Below, one piece after another: positions 9,822-18,174 of a stretch of 64,000 nucleotides of DNA. Origin of the DNA: Chryseobacterium antibioticum. GTDB taxonomy: Bacteria; Bacteroidota; Bacteroidia; Flavobacteriales; Weeksellaceae. Location: assembly GCF_012927325.1 (NCBI RefSeq), contig NZ_JABBGI010000013.1, forward strand, positions 86,067 through 150,066, given 5' to 3'. How positions within the stretch are numbered: position 1 is the stretch's first letter; every line of letters starts with the position of its first letter. A program made the translations under genes and the position numbers. The notes beneath the pieces were generated by a model, which ran no database searches, was not told the origin of the DNA, and saw only the letters and a list, made by a program, of their open reading frames with translations.

Positions 9822-10949
9822 ATGAAAATTCAGATGGTTGACTTAAAAGGGCAATATGCAAAAATAAAAAAGGAAGTAGATGCTGGAATTCAGGATTGTA
9901 TTGATAATACAGCATTTATTAATGGACCTGCTGTAAAAGAATTTCAACAGGATTTTGAAAAATATTTAGATGTAAAGCATGTTATTCCATGTGCAAATGG
10001 TACTGATGCATTACAGATTGCAATGATGGCTCTTGACTTAAAACCTGGAGATGAAGTCATCTGTCCCGCCTTTACTTACGTAGCAACTGCTGAAGTTATG
10101 GGGTTGTTAGGATTAAAGCCAATCATGGTAGATGTAAATGAGGATACATTTGATATTGAATTTAGAGGTTTAGACAAATATTTAACTCCAAATACCAAGG
10201 CTATTGTTCCTGTTCATTTATACGGACAAAGTGCAGATATGGAGAAAATTCTTGAATTTGCAGAAAAACATAATTTATTTGTAATAGAAGATAATGCTCA
10301 GGCAATAGGTTCAGATTACACATTTTCGGATGGTACTGTTAAGAAAACAGGTACAATTGGTCATATCGGCTGTACTTCTTTCTTTCCTTCAAAAAACTTG
10401 GGATGCTATGGAGATGGGGGAGCTATAATGACCAATGATGATGATCTGGCTTTAAAGATAAGAATGATTGCCAACCACGGACAGGAGAAGAAATATTACC
10501 ATAAAGTAGTAGGTTGCAACTCCAGATTAGATACCATTCAGGCTGCAGTTCTTAAAGTAAAACTAAAATACCTTGACGAATATTCAGAAGCTAGAAATCA
10601 AATGGCATCTTATTATGATGAGAATCTTGCAGGTATTTCCGAAATTCAAGTTCCCAAAAGAGCTGAAAATTCTACTCATGTTTTTCATCAGTATACCCTT
10701 AGAGTGAAAAACGGAAAAAGAGATAAGTTGCAGCAGTACCTTGCTGAAAAGAATATTCCAAGCATGATCTATTACCCACTTCCGTTGTACAAACAAGAAG
10801 CGTTTAAGCAATACGTTTCGGAAGGGTTTGGTTTACCTGTGACAGAAAAACTTTGTGAAGAAGTGATTTCTTTACCTATTCATACAGAGTTTGATCAAAA
10901 ATCTTTAGATCTTATAACAGCTGAAATTAAGAGTTTCTTCAATGTTTAA
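9822..10949 (+). CDS. DegT/DnrJ-family aminotransferase, WbpE/WlbC-like (UDP-3-keto-GlcNAcA aminotransferase)
   Basis: A 375-residue PLP aminotransferase. Family motifs include VDLKGQYAKIKKEVD at the N-terminus, PCANGTDALQIAMMAL, the AFTYVAT segment, and the PLP lysine at K191 in FFPSKNLGCYGDGGA. The SFFPSKNLG form is characteristic of the WbpE/WlbC branch, which converts UDP-3-keto-GlcNAcA to UDP-GlcNAc3NA using glutamate. In P. aeruginosa WbpE works as a coupled pair with WbpB; here the WbpB-like gene lies about 2 kb downstream at 13097. The gene's last eight bases overlap the start of the GT-C-like gene at 10942, so it is in the same transcript. Confidence 0.87.
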   Translation: MKIQMVDLKGQYAKIKKEVDAGIQDCIDNTAFINGPAVKEFQQDFEKYLDVKHVIPCANGTDALQIAMMALDLKPGDEVICPAFTYVATAEVMGLLGLKPIMVDVNEDTFDIEFRGLDKYLTPNTKAIVPVHLYGQSADMEKILEFAEKHNLFVIEDNAQAIGSDYTFSDGTVKKTGTIGHIGCTSFFPSKNLGCYGDGGAIMTNDDDLALKIRMIANHGQEKKYYHKVVGCNSRLDTIQAAVLKVKLKYLDEYSEARNQMASYYDENLAGISEIQVPKRAENSTHVFHQYTLRVKNGKRDKLQQYLAEKNIPSMIYYPLPLYKQEAFKQYVSEGFGLPVTEKLCEEVISLPIHTEFDQKSLDLITAEIKSFFNV

Positions 10950-12510
10950 TAAAATTTTTAAGCACTCTCTTCAATTAAACTACAACGATTTTTTTATAAT
11001 ACTACTATTTCTCTTATTTGCAGTTTATAGTATTTTTTTTGGAATCGAGATGATGGATTCTGGATTCATCATCTCGTTATCTAAAAAAATAGAATGTGGG
11101 TTTGAGATTTATCGGGATTTTGATTATGTAAGACCCCCAATTAGCATATATTTTTGGAATTTATTATTAAAGCCATTTTGGTATTTTCATGATTACGTTT
11201 TTTTAATAAGCAGAGTTCTTGTTTTTATACAATTCGTAATTATTTCTTATAATATTTTGAGCATTTTAAAATTAGATGCCCAATCTAGTTGGATTTATCT
11301 AACTATTATCACTGTCTTGTCTATTAACATCTTTCCACTAATGCCTTGGCACACTACGGACGGACTCTTTTTCTTAAGCTTTGCAATTAGATATTTATAT
11401 TTCAGAAAGTTTATTTTATCACTTTTCTTTGCATTATTGGCTTTTGGCATTAAACAATCCTTTCTCATTCCTTTCCTTATGCTGCTAGTTTATTGTGTTG
11501 TTCAATACAAAAAATTAAACTTTAGAGAAAACTACTGGTATGTATTAGTCATTGCTATATTTTTTATATTTATCAATATTTATTTCAATGCCCTAGATTC
11601 TCTGTATTATTACAAATCATCATCTTCTGGACAGATGTCAAATTTTTTTAAAACAGGATTTCAGCACTTTTGGAATGCATTTTTTATAAAAAGAAATTTA
11701 TTGTTCCTAATTGTCGGTGGGGGTATTGTTGTATTTTTAAAGAAAAAGAACATTCGTAATTTTATTAGAATTTATCTGTGTATTCTTCTTATTTATTGTT
11801 TTTGTCTTCCACCTATCTTTAATTTATATTACCAATTGGTAAATAGTAATCAGCATCAATATTTTAATTTTGATTTATTTGATAATATTTTTGTTATATC
11901 AATTATTTACTGCATTGTAGAATTAAGATTTAATTTTTTCACTGTTTTTCTAATGATTTGCATATGGAGTCTATCCATTTCTTGGGGATATAATTCGATT
12001 ATCCTAGGTCTATCATTACTGACAATAGTATATAAAAATGAGGTAAAATACCTTTTTTCTAATAAAATAACAATTTCTGTTATTATTTTTATAATATTGT
12101 CATTAAGACTTACCAATACATATGGTGAGGAAAATACATTCATTTCTGAAAGATTAAGCAGGATTACAAATACACCCATTATTTCAGGAATTTTTACTAC
12201 TGTTGATAAAAATAATTATATAAACGAATCCAAAAGGATTGTTGAATTTTATAAAAACAGTATCTTTGTCAATTGTTTGGTCTTCGGATCTGCAATGTAT
12301 GATGAGTTCCCTAATAGAGCGGTTTGGGAATATGATGTTGAGTCTCCAAATTTAGATAAAGATATTGCTTTACTACAAAGAAATGATGTTGTTTATATAA
12401 TCGATAAAACTAGAAAACACAACTCTTTCCATAAAAGTACTTTTTCGGAAGAAATCTTGTCCAAAAAAAAATTAATAAAAACCACTCGTTATTTTGAGAT
12501 ATATAAATAA
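10942..12510 (+). CDS. Multi-pass membrane protein, probable GT-C glycosyltransferase
   Basis: A 522-residue, very hydrophobic, A+T-rich gene product with about ten predicted membrane segments and a soluble C-terminal tail of roughly 100 residues. Near residue 37 an acidic motif MDSGF is followed by IYRDFDYVRPPISIYFW. This D-x-G ... Y-R-D ... P-P pattern resembles the first periplasmic loop of GT-C (ArnT/GT39-like) enzymes, which use polyprenyl-linked sugar donors. A modifying or side-branch glycosyltransferase is therefore my best guess; a polymerase is less likely because two other candidates exist. It overlaps the WbpE-like gene by eight bases and ends five bases before the acetyltransferase gene. 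The exact function is not recognisable from sequence. Confidence 0.6.
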   Translation: MFNKIFKHSLQLNYNDFFIILLFLLFAVYSIFFGIEMMDSGFIISLSKKIECGFEIYRDFDYVRPPISIYFWNLLLKPFWYFHDYVFLISRVLVFIQFVIISYNILSILKLDAQSSWIYLTIITVLSINIFPLMPWHTTDGLFFLSFAIRYLYFRKFILSLFFALLAFGIKQSFLIPFLMLLVYCVVQYKKLNFRENYWYVLVIAIFFIFINIYFNALDSLYYYKSSSSGQMSNFFKTGFQHFWNAFFIKRNLLFLIVGGGIVVFLKKKNIRNFIRIYLCILLIYCFCLPPIFNLYYQLVNSNQHQYFNFDLFDNIFVISIIYCIVELRFNFFTVFLMICIWSLSISWGYNSIILGLSLLTIVYKNEVKYLFSNKITISVIIFIILSLRLTNTYGEENTFISERLSRITNTPIISGIFTTVDKNNYINESKRIVEFYKNSIFVNCLVFGSAMYDEFPNRAVWEYDVESPNLDKDIALLQRNDVVYIIDKTRKHNSFHKSTFSEEILSKKKLIKTTRYFEIYK

Positions 12511-12515
12511 GTAAT

Positions 12516-13085
12516 ATGGATTATTTTGCACACGAAACAGCTGTCATAGATGAAGGCTGTGAAATAGGAGAAGGAACCAAAATTTGGCATTTTTCACACA
12601 TTATGTCAGGTTGTGTCTTAGGAGAAAAATGTAATATTGGGCAAAATGTGGTCGTTTCACCGAAAGTTATTTTGGGAAAAAATGTAAAAGTTCAGAACAA
12701 TGTGTCGATCTACGAAGGTGTTATCTGTGATGATGATGTTTTTCTGGGACCTTCAATGGTTTTCACCAATGTGATCAACCCACGGAGTGCTGTAAACAGA
12801 AAGAATGAATACCTCAAAACACATGTAGGAAAAGGAGCATCTATTGGTGCTAATGCAACCATTGTATGCGGATACAATATAGGACAGTATGCATTCATTG
12901 GTGCCGGGGCTGTGGTGACGAAAGAAGTTCCCGATTATGCTTTGGTAGTAGGAAATCCGGCAAGACAGTTAGGATGGATGAGCGAATACGGACATCGTCT
13001 TGAATTTGATGCGGAAGGAATTGCTATATGCGAAGAAAGCGGAGAAAAATATAAAATTGAAAGTAATAAAGTTTCGAAAATTTAA
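12516..13085 (+). CDS. Left-handed beta-helix N-acetyltransferase, WbpD/WlbB-like
   Basis: A 189-residue hexapeptide-repeat acyltransferase. It opens with YFAHETAVIDEGCEIGEGTK and IWHFSHI, continues through regular I-G-x-N-V type repeats, and contains GPSMVFTNVINPRS, a segment shared by WbpD/WlbB enzymes. The family acetylates the 3-amino group of UDP-GlcNAc3NA with acetyl-CoA, giving UDP-GlcNAc3NAcA in the cytoplasm. It is located between the GT-C-like gene and the WbpB-like gene (11-base gap to the latter), so all four enzymes of this pathway lie within 7288-14122. Confidence 0.88.
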   Translation: MDYFAHETAVIDEGCEIGEGTKIWHFSHIMSGCVLGEKCNIGQNVVVSPKVILGKNVKVQNNVSIYEGVICDDDVFLGPSMVFTNVINPRSAVNRKNEYLKTHVGKGASIGANATIVCGYNIGQYAFIGAGAVVTKEVPDYALVVGNPARQLGWMSEYGHRLEFDAEGIAICEESGEKYKIESNKVSKI

Positions 13086-13096
13086 ATAAAAAACAA

Positions 13097-14122
13097 ATGT
13101 CTGAAAAAATAAAATTTGCAGTTGTCGGTTGTGGGCATATTGGAAAAAGACACGCTGAAATGGTGTCAAGAAATCCTGAGTGTGAACTAGTCGCTTTAAT
13201 AGACATAAAAGATAAATCACTTTTAGGAATTGAAGCTCATGATGTCCCTTTTTTTGCGTCATTAGATGATTTTTTAAATTCTGGAATTGAAGTAGATGTA
13301 GTCAATATTGCTTCTCCAAACGGATTTCATTTTGAGCAGGCCTATAAGGTAATAGACTCAGGAAAACATGTAGTGGTAGAAAAGCCAATGGCTCTTAATA
13401 AACAACATGCAGAAAAGCTTATTTTTCAGGCGTTACACAAACATAAGCAGGTTTTTGCTGTAATGCAGAACCGTTATTCACCTCCATCAGCATGGGTAAA
13501 GGAAATGGTAGAAAGCGGTAAGCTAGGTGAAATTTATATGGTCCAGCTAAATTGTTACTGGAACCGTGACGATAGGTATTATAAGCCTGAATCCTGGCAT
13601 GGAAAACTAGAATCTGATGGAGGTACTTTGTTTACACAGTTCTCTCACTTTATAGATATTATGTATTGGTTATTTGGAGATATTACAAATATTCAAGCAA
13701 AATTTGCAGATTTTAATCATAAAAAACTTACAGATTTTGAAGATTCAGGTTTTGTGAGTTTTGATTTTGTGAATGGAGGGATGGGATCGTTAAATTATTC
13801 AACCTCTGTTTGGAACCAAAACCTTGAAAGTTCTATGACAATCATTGCAGAAAATGGAGCTGTGAAAATTGGAGGGCAGTATATGGATAAGGTAGAAGTT
13901 TGTAACGTAAAAGATTATATAATGCCAGAACTTCCGCCAACAAACCCAGGTAATGATTATGGAGCTTATAAAGGTTCTGCAGCTAATCATCATTACATTA
14001 TTGAAAATGTAGTGGATGTAATAAAAGGAAGAAATTCTATTACGACTAATGCTTTAGAAGGTTTGAAAGTGGTGGATATTATTGAAAAAGTGTACGCATT
14101 GAAAAATACTCCCAAAGGTTAA
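13097..14122 (+). CDS. Gfo/Idh/MocA-family dehydrogenase, WbpB/WlbA-like
   Basis: A 341-residue oxidoreductase with the N-terminal NAD motif VGCGHIGKRHAEM and the family EKP motif (VEKPMALN), then the active-site region DGGTLFTQFSHFIDIMYWL with the conserved His. WbpB/WlbA oxidises C3 of UDP-GlcNAcA to a ketone using tightly bound NAD+, and regenerates NAD+ by reducing 2-oxoglutarate to 2-hydroxyglutarate. This gives its partner aminotransferase (9822) the 3-keto substrate. The presence of lhgO in the same operon makes the 2-oxoglutarate coupling especially plausible here. It is three bases from the flippase gene. Confidence 0.88.
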   Translation: MSEKIKFAVVGCGHIGKRHAEMVSRNPECELVALIDIKDKSLLGIEAHDVPFFASLDDFLNSGIEVDVVNIASPNGFHFEQAYKVIDSGKHVVVEKPMALNKQHAEKLIFQALHKHKQVFAVMQNRYSPPSAWVKEMVESGKLGEIYMVQLNCYWNRDDRYYKPESWHGKLESDGGTLFTQFSHFIDIMYWLFGDITNIQAKFADFNHKKLTDFEDSGFVSFDFVNGGMGSLNYSTSVWNQNLESSMTIIAENGAVKIGGQYMDKVEVCNVKDYIMPELPPTNPGNDYGAYKGSAANHHYIIENVVDVIKGRNSITTNALEGLKVVDIIEKVYALKNTPKG

Positions 14123-14125
14123 GTT

Positions 14126-15355
14126 TTGAGAGACAAATTTAAAAATATAATTAATTCATCTAGCATCAGAAATTCTTTTTTGCTAATGATTGGAACAGGG
14201 ATTAGTCAATTTATTCCTGTTCTTTTCAGTCCTTTATTGACGAGAATCTATTCTCCCTCCAACTTTGGAGACCTGGCAATTTTCATGGCCTTTTCTCTTA
14301 TTATTGGTATGGGTGCCTCCGGCATGTATGAATATGCTATTGTTTTACCGGAAAATGATGAAGATGCACAAAATATTATAAAATTAATATCAGTACTATC
14401 TTTGTCAATTAGTCTGTTAACAGGGATTGTTTTTTATATTGTAAGTTGGTTTATAGAATTGGATTTTTTTTATTTTCTTTTGCCATTTTCGATATTTTTT
14501 ACAGTTTGCTATAATGTTATATCCTATTGGTATAATAGGATGAAAAAGTACAAAACTTTAAACCTTATTAGAATCTTTCAATCTGTTCTAATTATCGGTG
14601 GAAGCTTTATTTTTTGTAATATCAAAAATGGATTGATCTATGGATATGTACTGGGAGGTCTATTTTGTTTTATTATATATGTATTTAATTTTTTTAAACA
14701 CCTCCGCCAGATAAATTTTCAAAAAATAAAAAGTCTGGCTTTTGAATATAAAAAATTTCCTACTTTGATTTTGCCTTCCTCTTTAATGAATACAGTAAGC
14801 AGCTATGCACCTGTTTTTTTTATAAAAAGGTTTTATACATCAGCACAGTTGGGGTCTTTTTCTATGTCGAATAGAGTGCTTACTGCTCCGATATCTGTAA
14901 TAAGCACTGCAATAGGACAAGTTTATTTTAAAAATTTATCCGATTATTATAATGAGAAAAAATATGATTTAATAAAGAAAACATTTTTACAAAGTACTTA
15001 TGTACTCTGTATAATATCTGTTTTTATTTTTTTGCCTTTGTTCTTTTTTGGAGAAGACTTGGCTATAATCGTTTTTGGAAAAGCATGGAAGGAAGCAGGA
15101 GAATTTATTGAGATCATTGCTCTGGCATCTATGATGAAATTTATTGTATCTCCCTTGAGCACCATTCTAATTGTAAAGAAAGAACTAAATAAAGTAGCAA
15201 GATGGCAGACCATTTATTTCTTTACTTCAATGACGATTTTTATTATAGGTTGTTTTTTTTCAATAAAAACACTATTGTGGATTTATGTGATTCATGAAAC
15301 AATATTGTATGCAATATATTATTACATCATGAAGAGTGTAATAAATAAAAACTAA
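14126..15355 (+). CDS. wzx: O-antigen/capsule repeat-unit flippase (Wzx-like)
   Basis: A 409-residue protein with about twelve hydrophobic segments and the polysaccharide-synthase (MATE/MVF superfamily) pattern: an N-terminal segment ending SPLLTRIYSPSNFGDLAIF, a structure shared by Wzx flippases. It would flip undecaprenyl-diphosphate-linked repeat units across the inner membrane. The start is TTG at 14126; the next in-frame Met would remove most of the cytoplasmic N-terminus, so I keep the TTG. The gene is strongly A+T-rich, as is common for wzx and wzy genes. It is followed after seven bases by a polymerase-like gene. It is the only flippase-like gene in the window. Confidence 0.85.
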   Translation: MRDKFKNIINSSSIRNSFLLMIGTGISQFIPVLFSPLLTRIYSPSNFGDLAIFMAFSLIIGMGASGMYEYAIVLPENDEDAQNIIKLISVLSLSISLLTGIVFYIVSWFIELDFFYFLLPFSIFFTVCYNVISYWYNRMKKYKTLNLIRIFQSVLIIGGSFIFCNIKNGLIYGYVLGGLFCFIIYVFNFFKHLRQINFQKIKSLAFEYKKFPTLILPSSLMNTVSSYAPVFFIKRFYTSAQLGSFSMSNRVLTAPISVISTAIGQVYFKNLSDYYNEKKYDLIKKTFLQSTYVLCIISVFIFLPLFFFGEDLAIIVFGKAWKEAGEFIEIIALASMMKFIVSPLSTILIVKKELNKVARWQTIYFFTSMTIFIIGCFFSIKTLLWIYVIHETILYAIYYYIMKSVINKN

Positions 15356-15362
15356 AACATTT

Positions 15363-16541
15363 ATGCACAGTACTGAAATCAATATAAAAAAAATAAAAAA
15401 AATATTCGCAATTGGTTATTGTGTGATTTTTTTGACTTTTTATTGTATTATTCCTGTTTTTTTTATGGGGGACTCAGTTGATGAAAATATTAGCGATACT
15501 TTAGCTGCTATTACACTTTTATCATTAGTTGGATTTCTAATTTCTTTTAACCTAGATTTTTTTCCAAACTATACGAAGAAATATTTAGTTATTAATGGTG
15601 ATACTTTTAGTAAATACGTATTTGGAGCTTATGTATTGGTTGTATTACTCATTATGGTTACAGCTGGTGAATTGCCTATACTTGCATCATTACGAGGTGC
15701 TAGTCAAGAAGATCTTTTTGGCTTAAGGGAAGGCTTTTTGAAGGAGAGAAAGGGATTTGAAATTATTTTTGGATATTTAATTACCATTATTGATAGTACT
15801 TTTTTCCCTTTTGTTATTGTTAGAGCTTTTTTTTATAAAAGTAAATCTAGATATCTCTATCTGTTAGCATTTGTCTTATATTCCATTTCATTTTTGGAGA
15901 AAGGCTATTTTTTAAAAATTGCTATTCCGATTTTCATCTTTTTCTATTACAAATCAAAGAACAAAAAAACTTACTTATTGATAAGCGGAGGTTTTATTTT
16001 AGCCTTGATAACTTTGATGTTTGTTCTTTCAAAATTTGATGCCATTGCAGTAAGTCGTGATGAGCCATTTTTTAGTATATATCATATACCTAATACTATT
16101 TTTGAAGCTATTGTCTGGAGAATGGTTGCCGTTCCGGTTATTACTGCTTATCAGGGATTGGAATTATTTTTTTCCAGTCAGTTTAATGGAGAATATTTAT
16201 ATGGAGCAACCAGTAGCTTGCTTTCATCTATATTGGGGCTGGAGCGTGTAAATTTTGAACGAGCTCTGTATCAAAGCCAGTTTGGAGGAAGTGAAACAGG
16301 AAATGCAAACCAGTTTTATTTAATAGAAGCTTTTATCAATTATGGATTTATTGGTGTTTTTCTTTTTTCTTTTTTATTAGGCAAAATTGTTAAGGATATG
16401 ATCAATACCAAGAACATAGTTGTAATATGTATTATTCCACTGCTATTTTATAATCTGTTTAGCTCCGGATTAATAGGAAATCTATTAAGTAATGGATATT
16501 TATTATTCTATTTAATGGTAAAGTACATAAGATTTAAATAA
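15363..16541 (+). CDS. wzy: Oligosaccharide repeat-unit polymerase-like membrane protein (Wzy candidate 1)
   Basis: A 392-residue protein with about ten to eleven hydrophobic segments and a larger loop near residues 235-310 (including RMVAVPVITAYQGLEL and GGSETGNANQFYL), followed by membrane segments. This layout, together with its position directly after the flippase gene, fits a Wzy-type polymerase, whose sequences are poorly conserved. Wzy joins lipid-linked repeat units on the periplasmic side. The region is extremely A+T-rich. A second polymerase/ligase-like gene is present at 28032. The call rests on topology and context rather than on a specific motif. Confidence 0.65.
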   Translation: MHSTEINIKKIKKIFAIGYCVIFLTFYCIIPVFFMGDSVDENISDTLAAITLLSLVGFLISFNLDFFPNYTKKYLVINGDTFSKYVFGAYVLVVLLIMVTAGELPILASLRGASQEDLFGLREGFLKERKGFEIIFGYLITIIDSTFFPFVIVRAFFYKSKSRYLYLLAFVLYSISFLEKGYFLKIAIPIFIFFYYKSKNKKTYLLISGGFILALITLMFVLSKFDAIAVSRDEPFFSIYHIPNTIFEAIVWRMVAVPVITAYQGLELFFSSQFNGEYLYGATSSLLSSILGLERVNFERALYQSQFGGSETGNANQFYLIEAFINYGFIGVFLFSFLLGKIVKDMINTKNIVVICIIPLLFYNLFSSGLIGNLLSNGYLLFYLMVKYIRFK

Positions 16542-16558
16542 TTCTATAAAAATCACAA

Positions 16559-17941
16559 ATGGCAAAAATCTTATTAATATTATCTATTTTATTATCTGTA
16601 GAAAACATTTTCATTAAAGGCTATGAAGATGATACTAAGTATTTACAAACCTTACTTGATGGAAAAAGTGTAGTTGAATTTCCACTTAATAAAACCTTTA
16701 AAATTAAGGGAACTTTATATTTAAGAGATGGGCATAAATTAATAGGAAACCATATTACGATTATACAAACTCTAGCTGGGAAACCAATTTTTGATTGTGT
16801 AGGTAAGAAAAATATATCGATTTCTGGATTCAATTTGAGAGGATATGGAAATGATTATTCCCCAACCTCTTCCTCGTTGTCCGTTGGTATATATTGTTTT
16901 GGAGCCGAAAACATGATTATAAAAGAAAATAATTTTTATAACTTTTCTTATTCACCTGTTTCAGGACTAAGAAAAGTGAAAAATATATTATTTGAAAATA
17001 ATTACTGTGAAGGTATTGGCTTAAATGACCCTAAATATTATCAAAAAGATGTCACTGGAATTACACTGGGTGGAGATGGTATTCGTATTATAAACAACAA
17101 GATTACGAATAGCTCACAGGGTATTATGATTGCTGAGGGAAGTAATAATATAGTTATAAAAGAAAATCAAATCTATAATTTGCCATTAGAGCATGGAATT
17201 TATGTAGATGCCTCATGTTCAGATATTATTATTGAAAATAATAAAATTACAAATGTTAAAGGTTCAGGTATAAAAATACAAAACAGAAACAAGAAAATTC
17301 CTGGAATTAGTAAAAATATATTAGTAAAAAACAATACTATTTCTGATACAGGAATAGGAGATGGTATACTTATCAATAACTCTGAAGGAAACGAAGTTTA
17401 TGCAGAAGAAGTACTTATTACCGGCAATATTTTAAAAAACATTGGACAGGATGGAATTAATATTAGGTATTCAAAAGTAGCTAAGGTTTCTGAAAACCAG
17501 ATTTTGAATGCGAAGAGATCCGGTATTTATCTGAAAGAAAATTATGATTTAACGGTATATAAAAATACCGTCCAGGATATACAGCAAAATGGAATTTTTG
17601 ATGAAGGATCCGGCAGTAATATAAATATAGATAGTAATGTCATAACAAATGTAGGTTTAGAAGGGAATGATAAAAATGGTCTTAGTTCAGGTATTTTTGT
17701 ACAGGGAGGAAGCAATAGGGAAATAGTAAACAATTATATAAAAGGTGATCCTAAGTACACCCAGTATTCTTTATATATTCCCGATGGAGATCAGAAAACA
17801 ATCAGTATTAAAAATAATAAATTTATCGGAGCCAGAGATTTTGGAGCGAGATTTTCTGATAAGAAAGTCAAATTTAAAGAGTTTACAGGGAATCAGTTTG
17901 GTTCTAAGTTGAGTGGCTCGAAAACCTTTAATCAACCTTAA
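16559..17941 (+). CDS. Right-handed parallel beta-helix repeat protein (polysaccharide-active candidate)
   Basis: A 460-residue protein. A hydrophobic N-terminus (AKILLILSILLSVENIF) may be a signal peptide. From about residue 65 onward it is made of repeated rungs such as IVIKENQIYNL, IIIENNKITNV and ILVKNNTISDT, rich in Asn and Ile, which is the pattern of the pectate-lyase-like parallel beta-helix (NosD/PbH1). Such proteins include polysaccharide lyases, hydrolases and C5-epimerases such as AlgG. Encoded 17 bases after the polymerase-like gene, it may trim, cleave or epimerise the nascent polymer in the periplasm. I cannot identify a catalytic residue set, so no specific activity is claimed. 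Structural use as an adhesin is an alternative. Confidence 0.7.
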   Translation: MAKILLILSILLSVENIFIKGYEDDTKYLQTLLDGKSVVEFPLNKTFKIKGTLYLRDGHKLIGNHITIIQTLAGKPIFDCVGKKNISISGFNLRGYGNDYSPTSSSLSVGIYCFGAENMIIKENNFYNFSYSPVSGLRKVKNILFENNYCEGIGLNDPKYYQKDVTGITLGGDGIRIINNKITNSSQGIMIAEGSNNIVIKENQIYNLPLEHGIYVDASCSDIIIENNKITNVKGSGIKIQNRNKKIPGISKNILVKNNTISDTGIGDGILINNSEGNEVYAEEVLITGNILKNIGQDGINIRYSKVAKVSENQILNAKRSGIYLKENYDLTVYKNTVQDIQQNGIFDEGSGSNINIDSNVITNVGLEGNDKNGLSSGIFVQGGSNREIVNNYIKGDPKYTQYSLYIPDGDQKTISIKNNKFIGARDFGARFSDKKVKFKEFTGNQFGSKLSGSKTFNQP

Positions 17942-18096
17942 AATAATAGTGAAAAAAGATTAGGATATTTAAAAATGATATGAATTTTAAAAACTTCACA
18001 GATAGGTTAGGAAATATTAATTTTCTTTAATAGGTTCTTATGTGACAGTGAAAAAAATTCTAGGGAGATTCTATAAAGTAATCTGAAATTTAACAT

Positions 18097-18137
18097 GCCT
18101 ACCTAAACTGTATTTATCGAGTAAAGCTTAGGAAGGC
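18097..18137 (+). promoter_or_regulatory. Imperfect inverted repeat in the leader of the T9SS cargo gene
   Basis: In the 233-base gap before 18175, GCCTaCCTAA (18097-18106) pairs with TTAGGaAGGC (18128-18137), with one A:A mismatch and a 21-base loop. It lies 38 bases before the start codon. It could be a leader hairpin controlling the next gene or a protein binding site; no known riboswitch is recognised. The rest of this gap shows no coding potential. Confidence 0.3.
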
Positions 18138-18174
18138 TGATGCCAAAATGTTAAACTAATTCAACTGATTAATT

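Noticed and set aside
17942..18174. A riboswitch before the T9SS cargo gene
   Set aside because: Only one imperfect inverted repeat is seen and it matches no riboswitch class that I know.
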